This document shows, piece by piece, positions 8,659 to 18,334 of a stretch of DNA of 64,000 nt. The stretch spans positions 682,001-746,000 of the forward strand of contig NZ_MTJN01000002.1 of the NCBI RefSeq assembly GCF_002017865.1, written 5' to 3'. The notes under the pieces were generated by a model. That model had not been told where the DNA came from. It worked only from the letters and a program-made list of their open reading frames with translations, and ran no database searches. Each line of letters begins with the position of its first letter. Position 1 is the first letter of the stretch. The stretch is from Rhodoferax fermentans (lineage in GTDB: Bacteria; Pseudomonadota; Gammaproteobacteria; Burkholderiales; Burkholderiaceae_C). The translations under genes were made by a program, and so were the position numbers.

Positions 8659-9576
8659 TTACCACGGTTTCACCAAATCACCGCTCGCCTCCCCACACAC
8701 CTCCAACACACACCCCCGCAACCAGCGGTGCGCGGCATCCCCATCCATACGCGGGTGCCAGAGCATGGACACGGTGATCTCGGGTGCGGGCACCGGCAGG
8801 GCGAAGCTGAACATCTCCGCGCGCAACTTGCCGGTGTGGCGCTCGGGCACGGTGGTGATCAGGTCGGTGGCGCGCGTGATGGCCAGTGCGGCTGAAAAAC
8901 CGCCAACGTAAGCGCCAATCACCCGCGCCAGCCCCTGCGCGGACAAGGCCTCGTCCATCACCCCCTTGTCCAGACCCCGGCGCGACACCAGCACATGTTG
9001 GCCTGCCGCATAACGGGCAGGTGTAATCTCACCCTGGCACAACGCATGGCCTAGGCGCACCACACCCACAAATCGGTCATGGAACAACACACGGGTGCGG
9101 ACCTCCGGGCCGGTGTCGTCGCCCACCACACCGGTTTCCAGGTCCACACTGCCTTCGCGCAAGGCGGTGCTGTGTTTGTCGAGCTTGGGCACAAAACGTA
9201 GCCGCACGCCAGGTGCTTGCTGGTTAACGCGCTTGATCAGGTCCGGGCCAAAGTTCTCGGTGAAGCCGTCGCTGACCCGCAGGGTGAAGGTGCGCACCAG
9301 CTGTGACAGGTCCAGCAACTCGGCGGAGCGCAATACCGCCTGAGCGCCTTGCACCAGTTGACTCACCTGCGCACGCAGTTGCAGCGCGCGGGGGGTGGGC
9401 ACCAGGCCGCGCCCGGCCCGGACCAGCAGCGGGTCGCCCAGGGTCTCACGCAGGCGCGCCAGGGCGCGGCTCATGGCAGACGGGCTCAGGTGCAGCCTTT
9501 GCGCGGCGCGCGTCACATTGCCTTCGGCAAGCAACACGTCCAGCGTGACAAGTTGGTTCAGATCAGGGGTGGACAT
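8659..9576 (-). CDS. LysR-family transcriptional regulator
   Basis: 305 residues from the ATG at 9576. The N-terminal winged helix-turn-helix is clear (DLNQLVTLDVLLAEGNVTRAA followed by LHLSPSAMSRALARLRETLGDPLLVR), then a co-inducer-binding domain of the PBP2 type. It is divergent from the MFS exporter with a 122 bp shared promoter region, the classic layout for a LysR activator of its neighbour. The C-terminal part resembles the NodD/PbrR-like subset that senses aromatic or xenobiotic compounds, but the ligand cannot be read from sequence. Confidence 0.9.
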   Translation of the reverse strand: MSTPDLNQLVTLDVLLAEGNVTRAAQRLHLSPSAMSRALARLRETLGDPLLVRAGRGLVPTPRALQLRAQVSQLVQGAQAVLRSAELLDLSQLVRTFTLRVSDGFTENFGPDLIKRVNQQAPGVRLRFVPKLDKHSTALREGSVDLETGVVGDDTGPEVRTRVLFHDRFVGVVRLGHALCQGEITPARYAAGQHVLVSRRGLDKGVMDEALSAQGLARVIGAYVGGFSAALAITRATDLITTVPERHTGKLRAEMFSFALPVPAPEITVSMLWHPRMDGDAAHRWLRGCVLEVCGEASGDLVKPW

Positions 9577-9698
9577 GGGGTGGGCTGGGCGCTGATAACT
9601 GGCGTCAGACGCAATCACACAGTGCAAATGTAGCGCCTTCCGCTCTGGCACTGCCGTCCCTACGATCCAGACATCAACCTTTCAGAACTGAGCCCAAC

Positions 9699-11108
9699 AT
9701 GATTTTTAAAACTCCAACACAGACCGATGGCGCGGTGCAAAAAAAACCTGCGGTTCAATGGGTTCTGCTGAGCCTGTCGATGGCCATGTTGTTGTCCTCG
9801 CTGGGCACCAGCATCACCAACGTGGCGCTGCCAACTTTGGCGCACGTGTTTGGTGTGTCATTTCAGGCGGTGCAGTGGGTGGTGCTGGCCTACCTGCTGG
9901 CCATCACCAGCCTGATTGTGGGTGCCGGTCGGCTGGGTGACATGCTTGGCCGCAGGCGGCTGTTGCTGGCGGGTATCGGGCTGTTCACTGTAGCCTCAAG
10001 CTTGTGCGCTGCCGCCCCCACACTCTGGCTGCTGATCGCCGCGCGGGCACTGCAGGGCCTGGGAGCAGCGATTCTGATGGCGCTGACCATGGCGCTGGTA
10101 GGTGAAGCCGTGTCCAAAAACAAAACCGGCAGCGCCATGGGTTTGTTGGGCACGATGTCGGCGGTGGGCACCGCACTTGGGCCCACGCTGGGCGGTGTGT
10201 TGATTGGCAACTGGGGTTGGCAGGCCATCTTTTGGGTCAACGTGCCGCTGGGTGTGCTGACCTTTTTTTTGGCGCGGCGTTATCTGCCCGTGGATCGTTC
10301 GGGGCCAAAACCGGCCTGGGCCAGTTTTGATGGGCCAGGCACGCTGCTGCTGGCGCTGACACTGGTGATGTATGCACTGGCCATGACGCTGGGACGCGGC
10401 AATTTGGGCTGGTTCAACGCGGCGTTGTTATTGGCGGCTGTGTTGGGAGCGGGCGTATTTGTGTGGGTGGAGAAACGGGCGGCCGCCCCCTTGATCCGAG
10501 GGGCCATGTTCAGCAACCCGGTATGGAGCGCGGGCTTTGCCATGAGTGCCCTGGTGACCACAGTGGTGATGGCGACGCTGGTGGTGGGGCCGTTTTACCT
10601 GTCGGGTGCGCTGCAGCTGGAAACAACCCGCGTGGGTCTGGTGATGTCGGTCGGGCCGGTGGTGGCGGCATTGACGGGTGTTCCGGCGGGTCGATTTGTA
10701 GACCGCTTGGGCGCCCACACCATGGGTCTGTGCGGGCTGGCCGCCATGTTGGTGGGTTCGAGCCTGTTGGCGCTGCTGCCCATGGCTTGGGGTGTAGCAG
10801 GCTACGTCTTGCCGCTGGTGGTGGTCACCGCCGGGTATGCACTGTTTCAGGCGGCCAACAACACCGCAGTGATGCGTGATGTGCCAGCTGAGCGGCGGGG
10901 TGTGGTGTCCGGCCTGCTGGGCCTGTCGCGTAACCTGGGGCTGATCACCGGTGCCTCGGTAATGGGCGCGGTGTTTGTGGCTGGGTCAGGCGCGACCGAA
11001 CTAGCAATAGCCCGCCCCGAGCAAATGGCCGCAGGGCTACACGCCACGTTTGCCGTGGCAGCGGGTCTGGTGCTTGTTGCGCTGGCCGTGGGCCGCCGGG
11101 CGCGTTAA
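9699..11108 (+). CDS. MFS multidrug exporter, DHA2 (EmrB/QacA-like) type
   Basis: 469 residues with about 14 hydrophobic segments, the usual length and topology of the DHA2 proton-drug antiporter group. Motif A is seen as GAGRLGDMLGRRRLLLAG and motif C as GLLGTMSAVGTALGPTLGGVLIG, the latter being the exporter signature. Located in the inner membrane; the second half is less conserved. No membrane-fusion or outer-membrane partner gene is adjacent. Probably controlled by the divergent LysR protein. Confidence 0.9.
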   Translation: MIFKTPTQTDGAVQKKPAVQWVLLSLSMAMLLSSLGTSITNVALPTLAHVFGVSFQAVQWVVLAYLLAITSLIVGAGRLGDMLGRRRLLLAGIGLFTVASSLCAAAPTLWLLIAARALQGLGAAILMALTMALVGEAVSKNKTGSAMGLLGTMSAVGTALGPTLGGVLIGNWGWQAIFWVNVPLGVLTFFLARRYLPVDRSGPKPAWASFDGPGTLLLALTLVMYALAMTLGRGNLGWFNAALLLAAVLGAGVFVWVEKRAAAPLIRGAMFSNPVWSAGFAMSALVTTVVMATLVVGPFYLSGALQLETTRVGLVMSVGPVVAALTGVPAGRFVDRLGAHTMGLCGLAAMLVGSSLLALLPMAWGVAGYVLPLVVVTAGYALFQAANNTAVMRDVPAERRGVVSGLLGLSRNLGLITGASVMGAVFVAGSGATELAIARPEQMAAGLHATFAVAAGLVLVALAVGRRAR

Positions 11109-11122
11109 AAAAGGGGCAAGGC

Positions 11123-11509
11123 TTACAAACCCAGGCGCTTGAGGATGTTCATCACCTTCTCCTCAAGAACCGCCTTGGTAAAGGGTTTGACAATGTAGCC
11201 AGCAGCACCCTGCTGAGCAGCCAGAACAATGTCTTCTTTTCTGGCTTCGGCCGTCACCATCAAAAAGGGGATGTGTTTGAGCTTGTCGTCTTTCTTGATC
11301 TCGGCCAGCAGCTGAAAGCCGTTCATGTTGGGCATGTTGATGTCGCTCACCACAAAGTCAAAGTGACCGTTCTGGAGCATGCGCCAAGCCACCGCACCGT
11401 CTTCGGCTTCATCTGCATTCACGAACCCGCTCTCTTTGAGCAGGTTTCGGATGATGCGACGCATGGTGGAAAAGTCATCTACTATCAAAAATCGAAGGTC
11501 AGAACTCAT
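11123..11509 (-). CDS. cheY: Chemotaxis response regulator CheY
   Basis: 128 residues from the ATG at 11509; a GTG three codons earlier is possible. A single receiver domain with every CheY residue in place: Asp11/Asp12, phosphoacceptor Asp56 ([12 protein letters not shown]), Thr86, Tyr105 and Lys108 (YIVKPF). The segment [20 protein letters not shown] is nearly identical to enterobacterial CheY. It should bind FliM when phosphorylated by CheA. No cheA, cheZ, mcp or flagellar gene is next to it, so it is an isolated cheY in this window. It converges on the MFS gene with 14 bp between the stops. Confidence 0.92.
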   Translation of the reverse strand: MSSDLRFLIVDDFSTMRRIIRNLLKESGFVNADEAEDGAVAWRMLQNGHFDFVVSDINMPNMNGFQLLAEIKKDDKLKHIPFLMVTAEARKEDIVLAAQQGAAGYIVKPFTKAVLEEKVMNILKRLGL

Positions 11510-11562
11510 GAGAGACACTCAAAACAGACATATCCAAAATCAGAGGGCCATTCTCGTCCATT

Positions 11563-11796
11563 TCAGAGTCTCTCTCGTGACCATGTGGGCACAATGCCGG
11601 CAGATTTCCGCTGGGAGTTGATCAAACGCAGCCAGATGGGCTCTGCAGGCGAAGTTGACCCCACCCGTTGACATGGAACCCACAGTTCGGCCACGGCCTC
11701 TTGCACAGCCATCGCAGCAGCTTTGAGTGCGCCAGCGTGTGGTGTAGCATCAGGTGACACATGGAGTTCGGAGAGGTCGTTCAGACAATTGCTCAT
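11563..11796 (-). CDS. Possible small hypothetical protein upstream of cheY
   Basis: A 77-residue frame from the ATG at 11796, with sense-like codon use and no low-complexity bias (begins MSNCLNDLSELHVSPD and contains AVQEAVAELWVPCQRVG). It lies 53 bp upstream of cheY on the same strand and shares its start CATG with the divergent hybrid kinase ATG at 11795. I do not recognise the family. No membrane segment or signal peptide is seen. It could be spurious, because the ribosome site is poor. Confidence 0.35.
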   Translation of the reverse strand: MSNCLNDLSELHVSPDATPHAGALKAAAMAVQEAVAELWVPCQRVGSTSPAEPIWLRLINSQRKSAGIVPTWSRERL

Positions 11797-14700
11797 GTCA
11801 AAGCCTGCCACCCAGTTGCCTGCGCACGTGGAGAACACCAGTTACTCCGCCACCGCCGCCAAACGGATCATCCTGATTTACGCGGCGTTTGCCAGCTTCT
11901 GGATACTCGTGTCCGACAACCTGGTGAGTTGGCTGGTCAGTGACCCGGTGATGATCAGCCGTATCAGCATTGCCAAAGGGTGGTTGTTTGTGGCGGTCAC
12001 CACCCTGATGCTATACGGCTTGATCCGAAGAATGCAGATTCGGGCGCAAGATATCTCGGAGCGCGAGCTGACGGTTCAAAAAGACCGTGCAGCCATTCGG
12101 CGTCTGCTGGACAACATCGTCGAAAGTTCCTCGGACGCCATTTATGCCAAAGATACCGAAGGACGCTACCTGCTGTTCAACCAGGAAACAGCGCGTTTGC
12201 TCGGCCAAACCACCGACAAGGCACTGGGCAAAGACGACGCAGCCTTGTTCCCCAACCAGGCCACCATGATCCGCGCCAACGACCAGCGGGTGATGTCAGA
12301 AGACCGGGTCATCAGCTTCGAGGAAACCGTCGCAACCACCATGGGCGAGAGGACTTTCCTGGTGACTAAAGGTCCGCTGCGTGATGCGGATGGCATGGTG
12401 ATCGGGCTGTTTGGCATCTCACGCGACATCACCGAACGCAAACAGGCGGAGCAGCGGCTGATCACCAGCGAGCTGCAGATGCGTGCGCTTTTCCAGGCGA
12501 TTCCTGACCTGGTCTGGCTCAAAGACACAAAAGGTGTCTATCTGTCCTGCAACTCGCGCTTTGAGCAGCTTTTTGGCGCAGCCGAGGCGGACATTGTTGG
12601 TAAGACCGATTACGACTTTGTGGACAAGGAACTGGCCGACTTTTTCCGCAAAAACGACCAGCTGGCCATGCAAAAAGGGGTTCCCTGTACCAACGAAGAA
12701 TGGGTCACTTTTGCGTCTGACGGTCACCGGGAGTTGCTGGAGACCACCAAAACCCCGGTGCGCAATGCGCAGGGCCAGGTCATCGGGGTGCTGGGCCTGG
12801 GCCACGACATCACCGAACGCAAGCGGATGCATGACGGCCTGATCGCCGCCAAAGAGGACCTCAAGCGACTCAACGAAGACCTTGAGTCCAAGGTGGCTGA
12901 ACGCACACGAGAGGTTCTTGACTTGTATGACCAGGCACCCTGTGGTTACCACTCGCTATCGCCCGAGGGCGTGGTCCTGCGCGTTAACCAGACCGAACTG
13001 AAACTCTTGGGCTACACCGAAGAGGAACTCATTGGACGCCAGTTGCATGAATTCATGACACCTGAAAGTGTGCAGGTCTTCAAAGAAAGCTATCCACGAT
13101 TCCTTGCATCAGGGTATGTCAGAAACCTCGAATTCGATTTTGTCCACAAGGATGGGTTTGTCCGTCCTGTGGTGATCGATGCCAACTTGGTGAGAGGGCC
13201 GAACGGTGAGCCCTTGTTTACCCGTAGTTCGATGGTTGACAACACCGAACACAAGGCCCAGACCCACCAGATCAAAACCTTGAACAACCTGCTCCAGGAA
13301 GTGGTCGAGACCCTGCCCTACGGCGTGGTTGTGCTGGACGAGACGCGCCACGTCACACTCAAAAACCGCAGGGTGTCGCAGCTGCTGGACTACCCGGCGG
13401 ACTTTTTTGAGCCCGGGCAGGTCAGCTTCAGCGACATGATCGCGTTCAACCATGCCCGTGGAGACTACGCAGATCGGACCTTCAACGAGGTGCTGGGCTT
13501 TTTTACCCAGGCCATGGTCACACAACAAACCGTCAAGTTTGAGCGGCAACAGGCCAATGGTGTTTTCCTGGAGGTCTGTGGTGTGCCCATGTCCAACGGC
13601 TGGAAACTGTTGACCTACACCGACATTTCTGAGCACAAACAGGCCGAACAAACGCTGGACAAGGCCATGCATGCAGCAGAGGCAGCTACCTTGGCCAAAA
13701 GTGCCTTCATTGCCAATATGAGCCATGAACTGCGCACACCCATGAATGCCATTCTGGGACTGTCCTACCTGCTGGAAACGAAGATGAGCCTGCCGGGCGA
13801 CGCCAGTGACCTGGTGCACAAGATACGCCAGTCCAGCACCTCCTTGATGGGCATGCTCAACGATGTGTTGGACTTCTCGAAGATCGAGTCGGGCAAGCTG
13901 AACCTGCAATCTGCCCCGTTCCGGCTGGAAGACATCCTCAACAACCTGGCCGGCATCATGTCGACCAATGCGCGTGACAAGGACCTGGAGGTCATCATCG
14001 CGCCCACACCGATCGGCACCAGCCAGCTCATCGGTGACTCACTGCGGCTGGAGCAGGTGCTGATCAATCTGACGGGCAACGCCATCAAGTTCACCGCACA
14101 GGGCCATGTGGCACTCAACATCATCAAGTTGCACGAAACCAGTGACAGCATCACGTTGCGCTTTGCGGTCAGTGACTCAGGGATCGGTATTGCCCCAGAG
14201 CAGCAGCAGGAAATATTTGCGGAGTTTTCACAAGCGGACGGGTCCATCAGCCGCCAGTTCGGTGGCACCGGACTCGGGTTGACCATCAGTCGGCGACTGG
14301 TGGAGGCCATGGGTGGTGAGTTGAAAGTGACCAGTGTGCTGGGTAGCGGCAGTGAATTCTGGTTTGTCCTGACGTTTCAACGCATCGAGGATGCGCCGCC
14401 AGCCACAACGGACATGGCACACCTGTCGGTGGTGATTGCCGACGACAACGCCATTGCACGGGCAGCCCTGCACACGATTGCGGATGGCTTGGGTTGGCGC
14501 GCCAGCGCCTTTGAGTCTGGCGACGAGGTGATTGACCACCTGAAGTCAAGACCACCATTGACGGCGTCGCCAGAAGTGTTGCTGCTGGACTTCAAGATGC
14601 CTGGCAAGGACGGACTGGAAACCGCCCGGGCCATTCGCGAGGGCCAGTCCGGGCAAGCTGACCCGATTGTGATTTTGGTCACGGCCTACGCCAACGACGA

Positions 14701-15859
14701 ACTGCTTGGCCACCCGCAGGCCCATCTGGCCGATGCAATCTTGAGCAAGCCGGTGACACCCTCCACGCTCGATGACGCCGTCACACGTGCCATGCGGGTG
14801 CGTCGTGGCGCTGAAATACAGACCCCGGCCCACAGCCACTCACGTCTGGCTGGCCTGCGCATCCTGGTGGTGGATGACAGCGACATCAACAGGGAGGTGG
14901 CCCAACGTATTTTTGCCAGTGAAGGTGCACAGGTCAGCCTGGCCAACAATGGCCAGGAGGCCTTGGACTGGTTGCAAGACCACGACCATGCGGTCGACCT
15001 GGTGTTGATGGATGTCCAGATGCCGGTCCTCAACGGTTATGAGGCCACCCACCAGATCCGCCGCATACCGGCTCTGTCCGAGTTGCCGATTGTGGCCTTG
15101 ACGGCGGGTGCGTTTCGTGACCAGCAGGAACTGGCCCACGAGGCAGGCATGACCAGTTTCATCTCGAAACCTTTTGACGTGGACACTGCGGTTGCCCTGA
15201 TTGTGAAACTCACGGGACATGTGGTGGTACCTGCGGCACAGGCCACGACCGATGCCCGCCCTTCGCCGGAGATGCCGCTGGAGGAACTGCCCGGCATTGC
15301 CCTGTCCAGAGGTCTGGCCATCTGGCGGGACATAGCCACCTACCAACGCTTCTTGCGCCTGTTTGCCAGCAAATACGCCGATGTGGTTGACCAGTTAGCA
15401 TCCCTGGACAACACACAGGCCGCCGCTTTGTTGCATAAACTCAAAGGGGCGGCTGCCAACATGGCGCTGCTGGATGTGGCCACCAGCGCCGCCGAGCTGG
15501 AAGCAGCGGTGCGTGTCGGCGAGGGTCACGCCGATGGCTTTACAACACTACAGGTTGCGATGGATCGTGTGTTGGTTAGTATTGGGCGTTTTGCACCCGA
15601 AGAGGTCTTGTTTGCTGCGCCCGATGTCCGGCCAGAAGACGCGGGCGCGATTGAGGCACTGATCACCAAGCTGCAAGACGCCTGGCACAGCGACAGCGCC
15701 AAGGAAGTCCGACAGGCCCTGGCTGAGTTGGGCACGCTGGTACCCAGCGCACGTCTGGCCCAGATACAGGCTGCTTTGGACAACTATGATTTCCGGGCGG
15801 GTGAAACCGCCACACATGAACTGCGTAAACAGTTGGCTGCTCTGAGACAGGAACCCTGA
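11795..15859 (+). CDS. Multi-PAS hybrid sensor histidine kinase
   Basis: 1354 residues from the ATG at 11795 (TTG codons at 11789 and 11723 are alternatives). Two N-terminal membrane helices (about residues 23-47 and 60-80) are separated by a very short loop, so sensing is probably cytoplasmic through four PAS domains (about 102-235, 228-350, 378-500, 498-625), with a coiled coil before the third. Then come HisKA with His644 (MSHELRTPMN), HATPase (NLTGNAIKFT, GTGLGLTISRR), two receivers (phosphoacceptors Asp932 and Asp1073) and a C-terminal Hpt domain with His1214 (LLHKLKGAAAN). All phosphorelay residues are intact. It overlaps the HD-GYP gene by one base, so that protein is the likely output. 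Confidence 0.92.
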   Translation: MSKPATQLPAHVENTSYSATAAKRIILIYAAFASFWILVSDNLVSWLVSDPVMISRISIAKGWLFVAVTTLMLYGLIRRMQIRAQDISERELTVQKDRAAIRRLLDNIVESSSDAIYAKDTEGRYLLFNQETARLLGQTTDKALGKDDAALFPNQATMIRANDQRVMSEDRVISFEETVATTMGERTFLVTKGPLRDADGMVIGLFGISRDITERKQAEQRLITSELQMRALFQAIPDLVWLKDTKGVYLSCNSRFEQLFGAAEADIVGKTDYDFVDKELADFFRKNDQLAMQKGVPCTNEEWVTFASDGHRELLETTKTPVRNAQGQVIGVLGLGHDITERKRMHDGLIAAKEDLKRLNEDLESKVAERTREVLDLYDQAPCGYHSLSPEGVVLRVNQTELKLLGYTEEELIGRQLHEFMTPESVQVFKESYPRFLASGYVRNLEFDFVHKDGFVRPVVIDANLVRGPNGEPLFTRSSMVDNTEHKAQTHQIKTLNNLLQEVVETLPYGVVVLDETRHVTLKNRRVSQLLDYPADFFEPGQVSFSDMIAFNHARGDYADRTFNEVLGFFTQAMVTQQTVKFERQQANGVFLEVCGVPMSNGWKLLTYTDISEHKQAEQTLDKAMHAAEAATLAKSAFIANMSHELRTPMNAILGLSYLLETKMSLPGDASDLVHKIRQSSTSLMGMLNDVLDFSKIESGKLNLQSAPFRLEDILNNLAGIMSTNARDKDLEVIIAPTPIGTSQLIGDSLRLEQVLINLTGNAIKFTAQGHVALNIIKLHETSDSITLRFAVSDSGIGIAPEQQQEIFAEFSQADGSISRQFGGTGLGLTISRRLVEAMGGELKVTSVLGSGSEFWFVLTFQRIEDAPPATTDMAHLSVVIADDNAIARAALHTIADGLGWRASAFESGDEVIDHLKSRPPLTASPEVLLLDFKMPGKDGLETARAIREGQSGQADPIVILVTAYANDELLGHPQAHLADAILSKPVTPSTLDDAVTRAMRVRRGAEIQTPAHSHSRLAGLRILVVDDSDINREVAQRIFASEGAQVSLANNGQEALDWLQDHDHAVDLVLMDVQMPVLNGYEATHQIRRIPALSELPIVALTAGAFRDQQELAHEAGMTSFISKPFDVDTAVALIVKLTGHVVVPAAQATTDARPSPEMPLEELPGIALSRGLAIWRDIATYQRFLRLFASKYADVVDQLASLDNTQAAALLHKLKGAAANMALLDVATSAAELEAAVRVGEGHADGFTTLQVAMDRVLVSIGRFAPEEVLFAAPDVRPEDAGAIEALITKLQDAWHSDSAKEVRQALAELGTLVPSARLAQIQAALDNYDFRAGETATHELRKQLAALRQEP

Positions 15860-16860
15860 TGACGACAAATCCGATACTGATGGTCGATGACGAGCCGCTC
15901 AATCTGGCGGTGATGGAGGCAGCCTTGAGTGACGACTACGGCCTGCTGTTTGCCCGCAATGGCGCAGAGGCACTGGCCGCTGCCACCAAACACCTGCCGT
16001 CGCTGATCCTGCTGGACATTCAGATGCCGGACATGAACGGTTATGCGGTGTGCCGCCAACTCAAGGCCAACCCACGCACCGAAGCCATTCCGGTGATTTT
16101 TATCTCGGGCCTGGCAGACGCCGGTCACGAGGAAGAGGGTTTTGCCAGCGGTGGTGTCGACTACATCGTCAAACCGATTTCCAGACCCATATTGAGGGCG
16201 CGGGTGAACACCCATTTGTCACTGGTTCGGGCCAGCCGGCTCGACAAGAGTCATCGCGACGCCATCCACATGCTGGGAGAAGCGGGTCACTTCAACGACA
16301 CCGACACCGGTGTGCACATCTGGCGCATGGCCGCCTATGCCGGCGTGATCGCCTCGGCCTATGGCCTCAACAAAGAGCAATGTGAGCTGATTGAACTGGC
16401 GGCACCGATGCACGACACCGGCAAGATTGGCATCCCCCATGCCATCCTCAAGAAGCCCGGCAAACTCGATGCCAATGAGTGGACACAAATGAAGACCCAC
16501 TCCCGTATCGGCCACGACATTTTGTCCAAGAGTGATGAGCCGGTATTTCAGATGGCGGCAGGCATCGCCCTGCACCACCATGAGCGCTGGGACGGCAGCG
16601 GTTACCCCGACAACTTGACGGGTGAGGAAATCCCGGTATCAGCCCGTGTGGTGGCTCTGGCAGATGTGTTTGATGCCTTGACAATGAAGCGCCCCTACAA
16701 AGCAGCCTGGCCACTGGAGAAGGTGATTGCCACCATTCGGGACAGTTCAGGCAGCCACTTTGATCCGGCCGTGGTGCGGGCATTTGACTCGGTGCTCGAT
16801 TGCATTGGCCATATCCGGGCCGAGTGGGACCTCAAGGAACAGCTGGGTGTCCACCACTGA
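15859..16860 (+). CDS. Response regulator with HD-GYP domain (c-di-GMP phosphodiesterase, RpfG-like)
   Basis: 333 residues. The receiver domain has acidic residues at VDDEP and phosphoacceptor Asp53 (LLDIQMPDMNG). The HD-GYP domain carries His185-Asp186 (APMHDTGKIG), HHHERWDG and Gly248-Tyr249-Pro250, with LADVFDALTMKRPYK downstream, so metal binding and c-di-GMP hydrolysis are expected. The start codon overlaps the kinase stop (TGATG). This pairing suggests that the kinase Hpt domain phosphorylates this receiver to change c-di-GMP turnover. Confidence 0.93.
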   Translation: MTTNPILMVDDEPLNLAVMEAALSDDYGLLFARNGAEALAAATKHLPSLILLDIQMPDMNGYAVCRQLKANPRTEAIPVIFISGLADAGHEEEGFASGGVDYIVKPISRPILRARVNTHLSLVRASRLDKSHRDAIHMLGEAGHFNDTDTGVHIWRMAAYAGVIASAYGLNKEQCELIELAAPMHDTGKIGIPHAILKKPGKLDANEWTQMKTHSRIGHDILSKSDEPVFQMAAGIALHHHERWDGSGYPDNLTGEEIPVSARVVALADVFDALTMKRPYKAAWPLEKVIATIRDSSGSHFDPAVVRAFDSVLDCIGHIRAEWDLKEQLGVHH

Positions 16861-16905
16861 GCTTTGCGGACTCTTGAGCCACACGTTTTGCCCCACGGAA
16901 CACAC

Positions 16906-18282
16906 ATGACCTCGTATGACTACCAGCTTTTTGTCATAGGGGGTGGCTCGGGTGGTGTGCGCGCTGCGCGCGTCGCCGCGGGTCTGGGCGCACGGGTGGC
17001 GATCACCGAGGGCTTTCGTTACGGTGGCACCTGTGTCATCCGGGGCTGTGTGCCCAAAAAACTGCTGGTGTACGCCGCCCACTTTGCCGAAGACTTTGCC
17101 GACGCCAAAGGTTTTGGCTGGACCGTGCCACCTGCCGAGTTTTCCTGGCCGCAGTTGATTGCGGCTAAAAACCAGGAAATCGCCCGCCTCAGCGGCATTT
17201 ACGAAAACAACCTGTTGGGCTCCAAGGTCACGGTGTTGCATGGCAACGCACGTCTGCTGGACCCACACACCGTTGAGGTGAACGGCCAGCACGTCCGTGC
17301 CCAACACATCCTGATCGCCACCGGTGGCACACCTTATTTGCCAGCCCTACCCGGCATCGAACACGCCCTCACCTCCAACGAGGTGTTTGAGTTGCCGCAG
17401 TTGCCCAAGCGGGTGCTGATTGTGGGGGGTGGTTACATCGCGGTGGAGTTTGCTGGCATCCTGCACGACCTGGGAGCACACGTGACCCTGTGTTACCGGG
17501 GCCAACACATCTTGCGCGGTTTTGATAACGAGGTGGCGGCGCACTTGCAGGCCGAGATGGTCAAAAAAGGCATCACCATTCTGCTGAACCAGGACGTGGC
17601 GCAGATTGAAAAACTGGCCAACGGCAGCTTGTCTGTCAGGCTGGTGGATGCGCAAGCCGCGCCGCTGTTGGTTGACGCGGTGTTGTACGCCACCGGCCGG
17701 GTGCCCAACACCCAGGGTTTGGGTTTGGCAGAAGTCGGGGTGGCGTTGAACGACAAAGGCGGAGTCAAGGTCAACGCGTTTGGCCACACCAACCTGCCCA
17801 GTGTGCACGCGGTGGGTGATGTGACCCAGCGCATTTCACTCACGCCCGTGGCCATTCGCGAAGGTGCGGCGCTGGCCAACACCCTTTTTGGCCCGGCACC
17901 GGTCAGCGCCGACCTGCGCACCGTGCCATCGGCCGTGTTCAGCCAACCACCGATCGGCACCGTTGGCCTGACCGAGGCTCAGGCACTGGCCCAGTTTGGC
18001 GAGATCGACGTTTACAGCAGCACATTTCGCAGCCTGCGTCACACGCTGTCGGGTTCAGATGAACGCACGCTGGTCAAACTGGTGGTGGACAGTGCCAGCC
18101 AACGGGTGTTGGGCGCCCACATGGTGGGGGCGGATGCGCCCGAAATCATCCAGGGCCTGGCGATTGCGCTTCACATGGGTGCGACCAAAGCCGACTTTGA
18201 CGCCACCGTGGCCTTGCACCCCTCAGCAGCGGAAGAGTTTGTCACGCTGCGCAACAAGGTCGTCAAAAAAAGACCGGCTTGA
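16906..18282 (+). CDS. gor: Glutathione-disulfide reductase
   Basis: 458 residues from the ATG at 16906. FAD-binding motif VIGGGSGGVRAARVA, redox-active disulfide in GGTCVIRGCVPKK, NADPH-binding motif VGGGYIAVEFAGIL, second FAD motif VHAVGDVT, and the dimer-interface catalytic pair in HPSAAEE. It reduces oxidised glutathione with NADPH in the cytoplasm. The Cys-Val-Ile-Arg-Gly-Cys spacing and context fit the proteobacterial Gor subgroup better than lipoamide dehydrogenase or mercuric reductase. It follows the HD-GYP gene by 45 bp and converges on the Ehr small-subunit gene. Confidence 0.92.
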   Translation: MTSYDYQLFVIGGGSGGVRAARVAAGLGARVAITEGFRYGGTCVIRGCVPKKLLVYAAHFAEDFADAKGFGWTVPPAEFSWPQLIAAKNQEIARLSGIYENNLLGSKVTVLHGNARLLDPHTVEVNGQHVRAQHILIATGGTPYLPALPGIEHALTSNEVFELPQLPKRVLIVGGGYIAVEFAGILHDLGAHVTLCYRGQHILRGFDNEVAAHLQAEMVKKGITILLNQDVAQIEKLANGSLSVRLVDAQAAPLLVDAVLYATGRVPNTQGLGLAEVGVALNDKGGVKVNAFGHTNLPSVHAVGDVTQRISLTPVAIREGAALANTLFGPAPVSADLRTVPSAVFSQPPIGTVGLTEAQALAQFGEIDVYSSTFRSLRHTLSGSDERTLVKLVVDSASQRVLGAHMVGADAPEIIQGLAIALHMGATKADFDATVALHPSAAEEFVTLRNKVVKKRPA

Positions 18283-18334
18283 ACCACTTCGGTCGTGACA
18301 GGCGCCCCGCCAAAACCGTCCACTCTGGCTGCGC

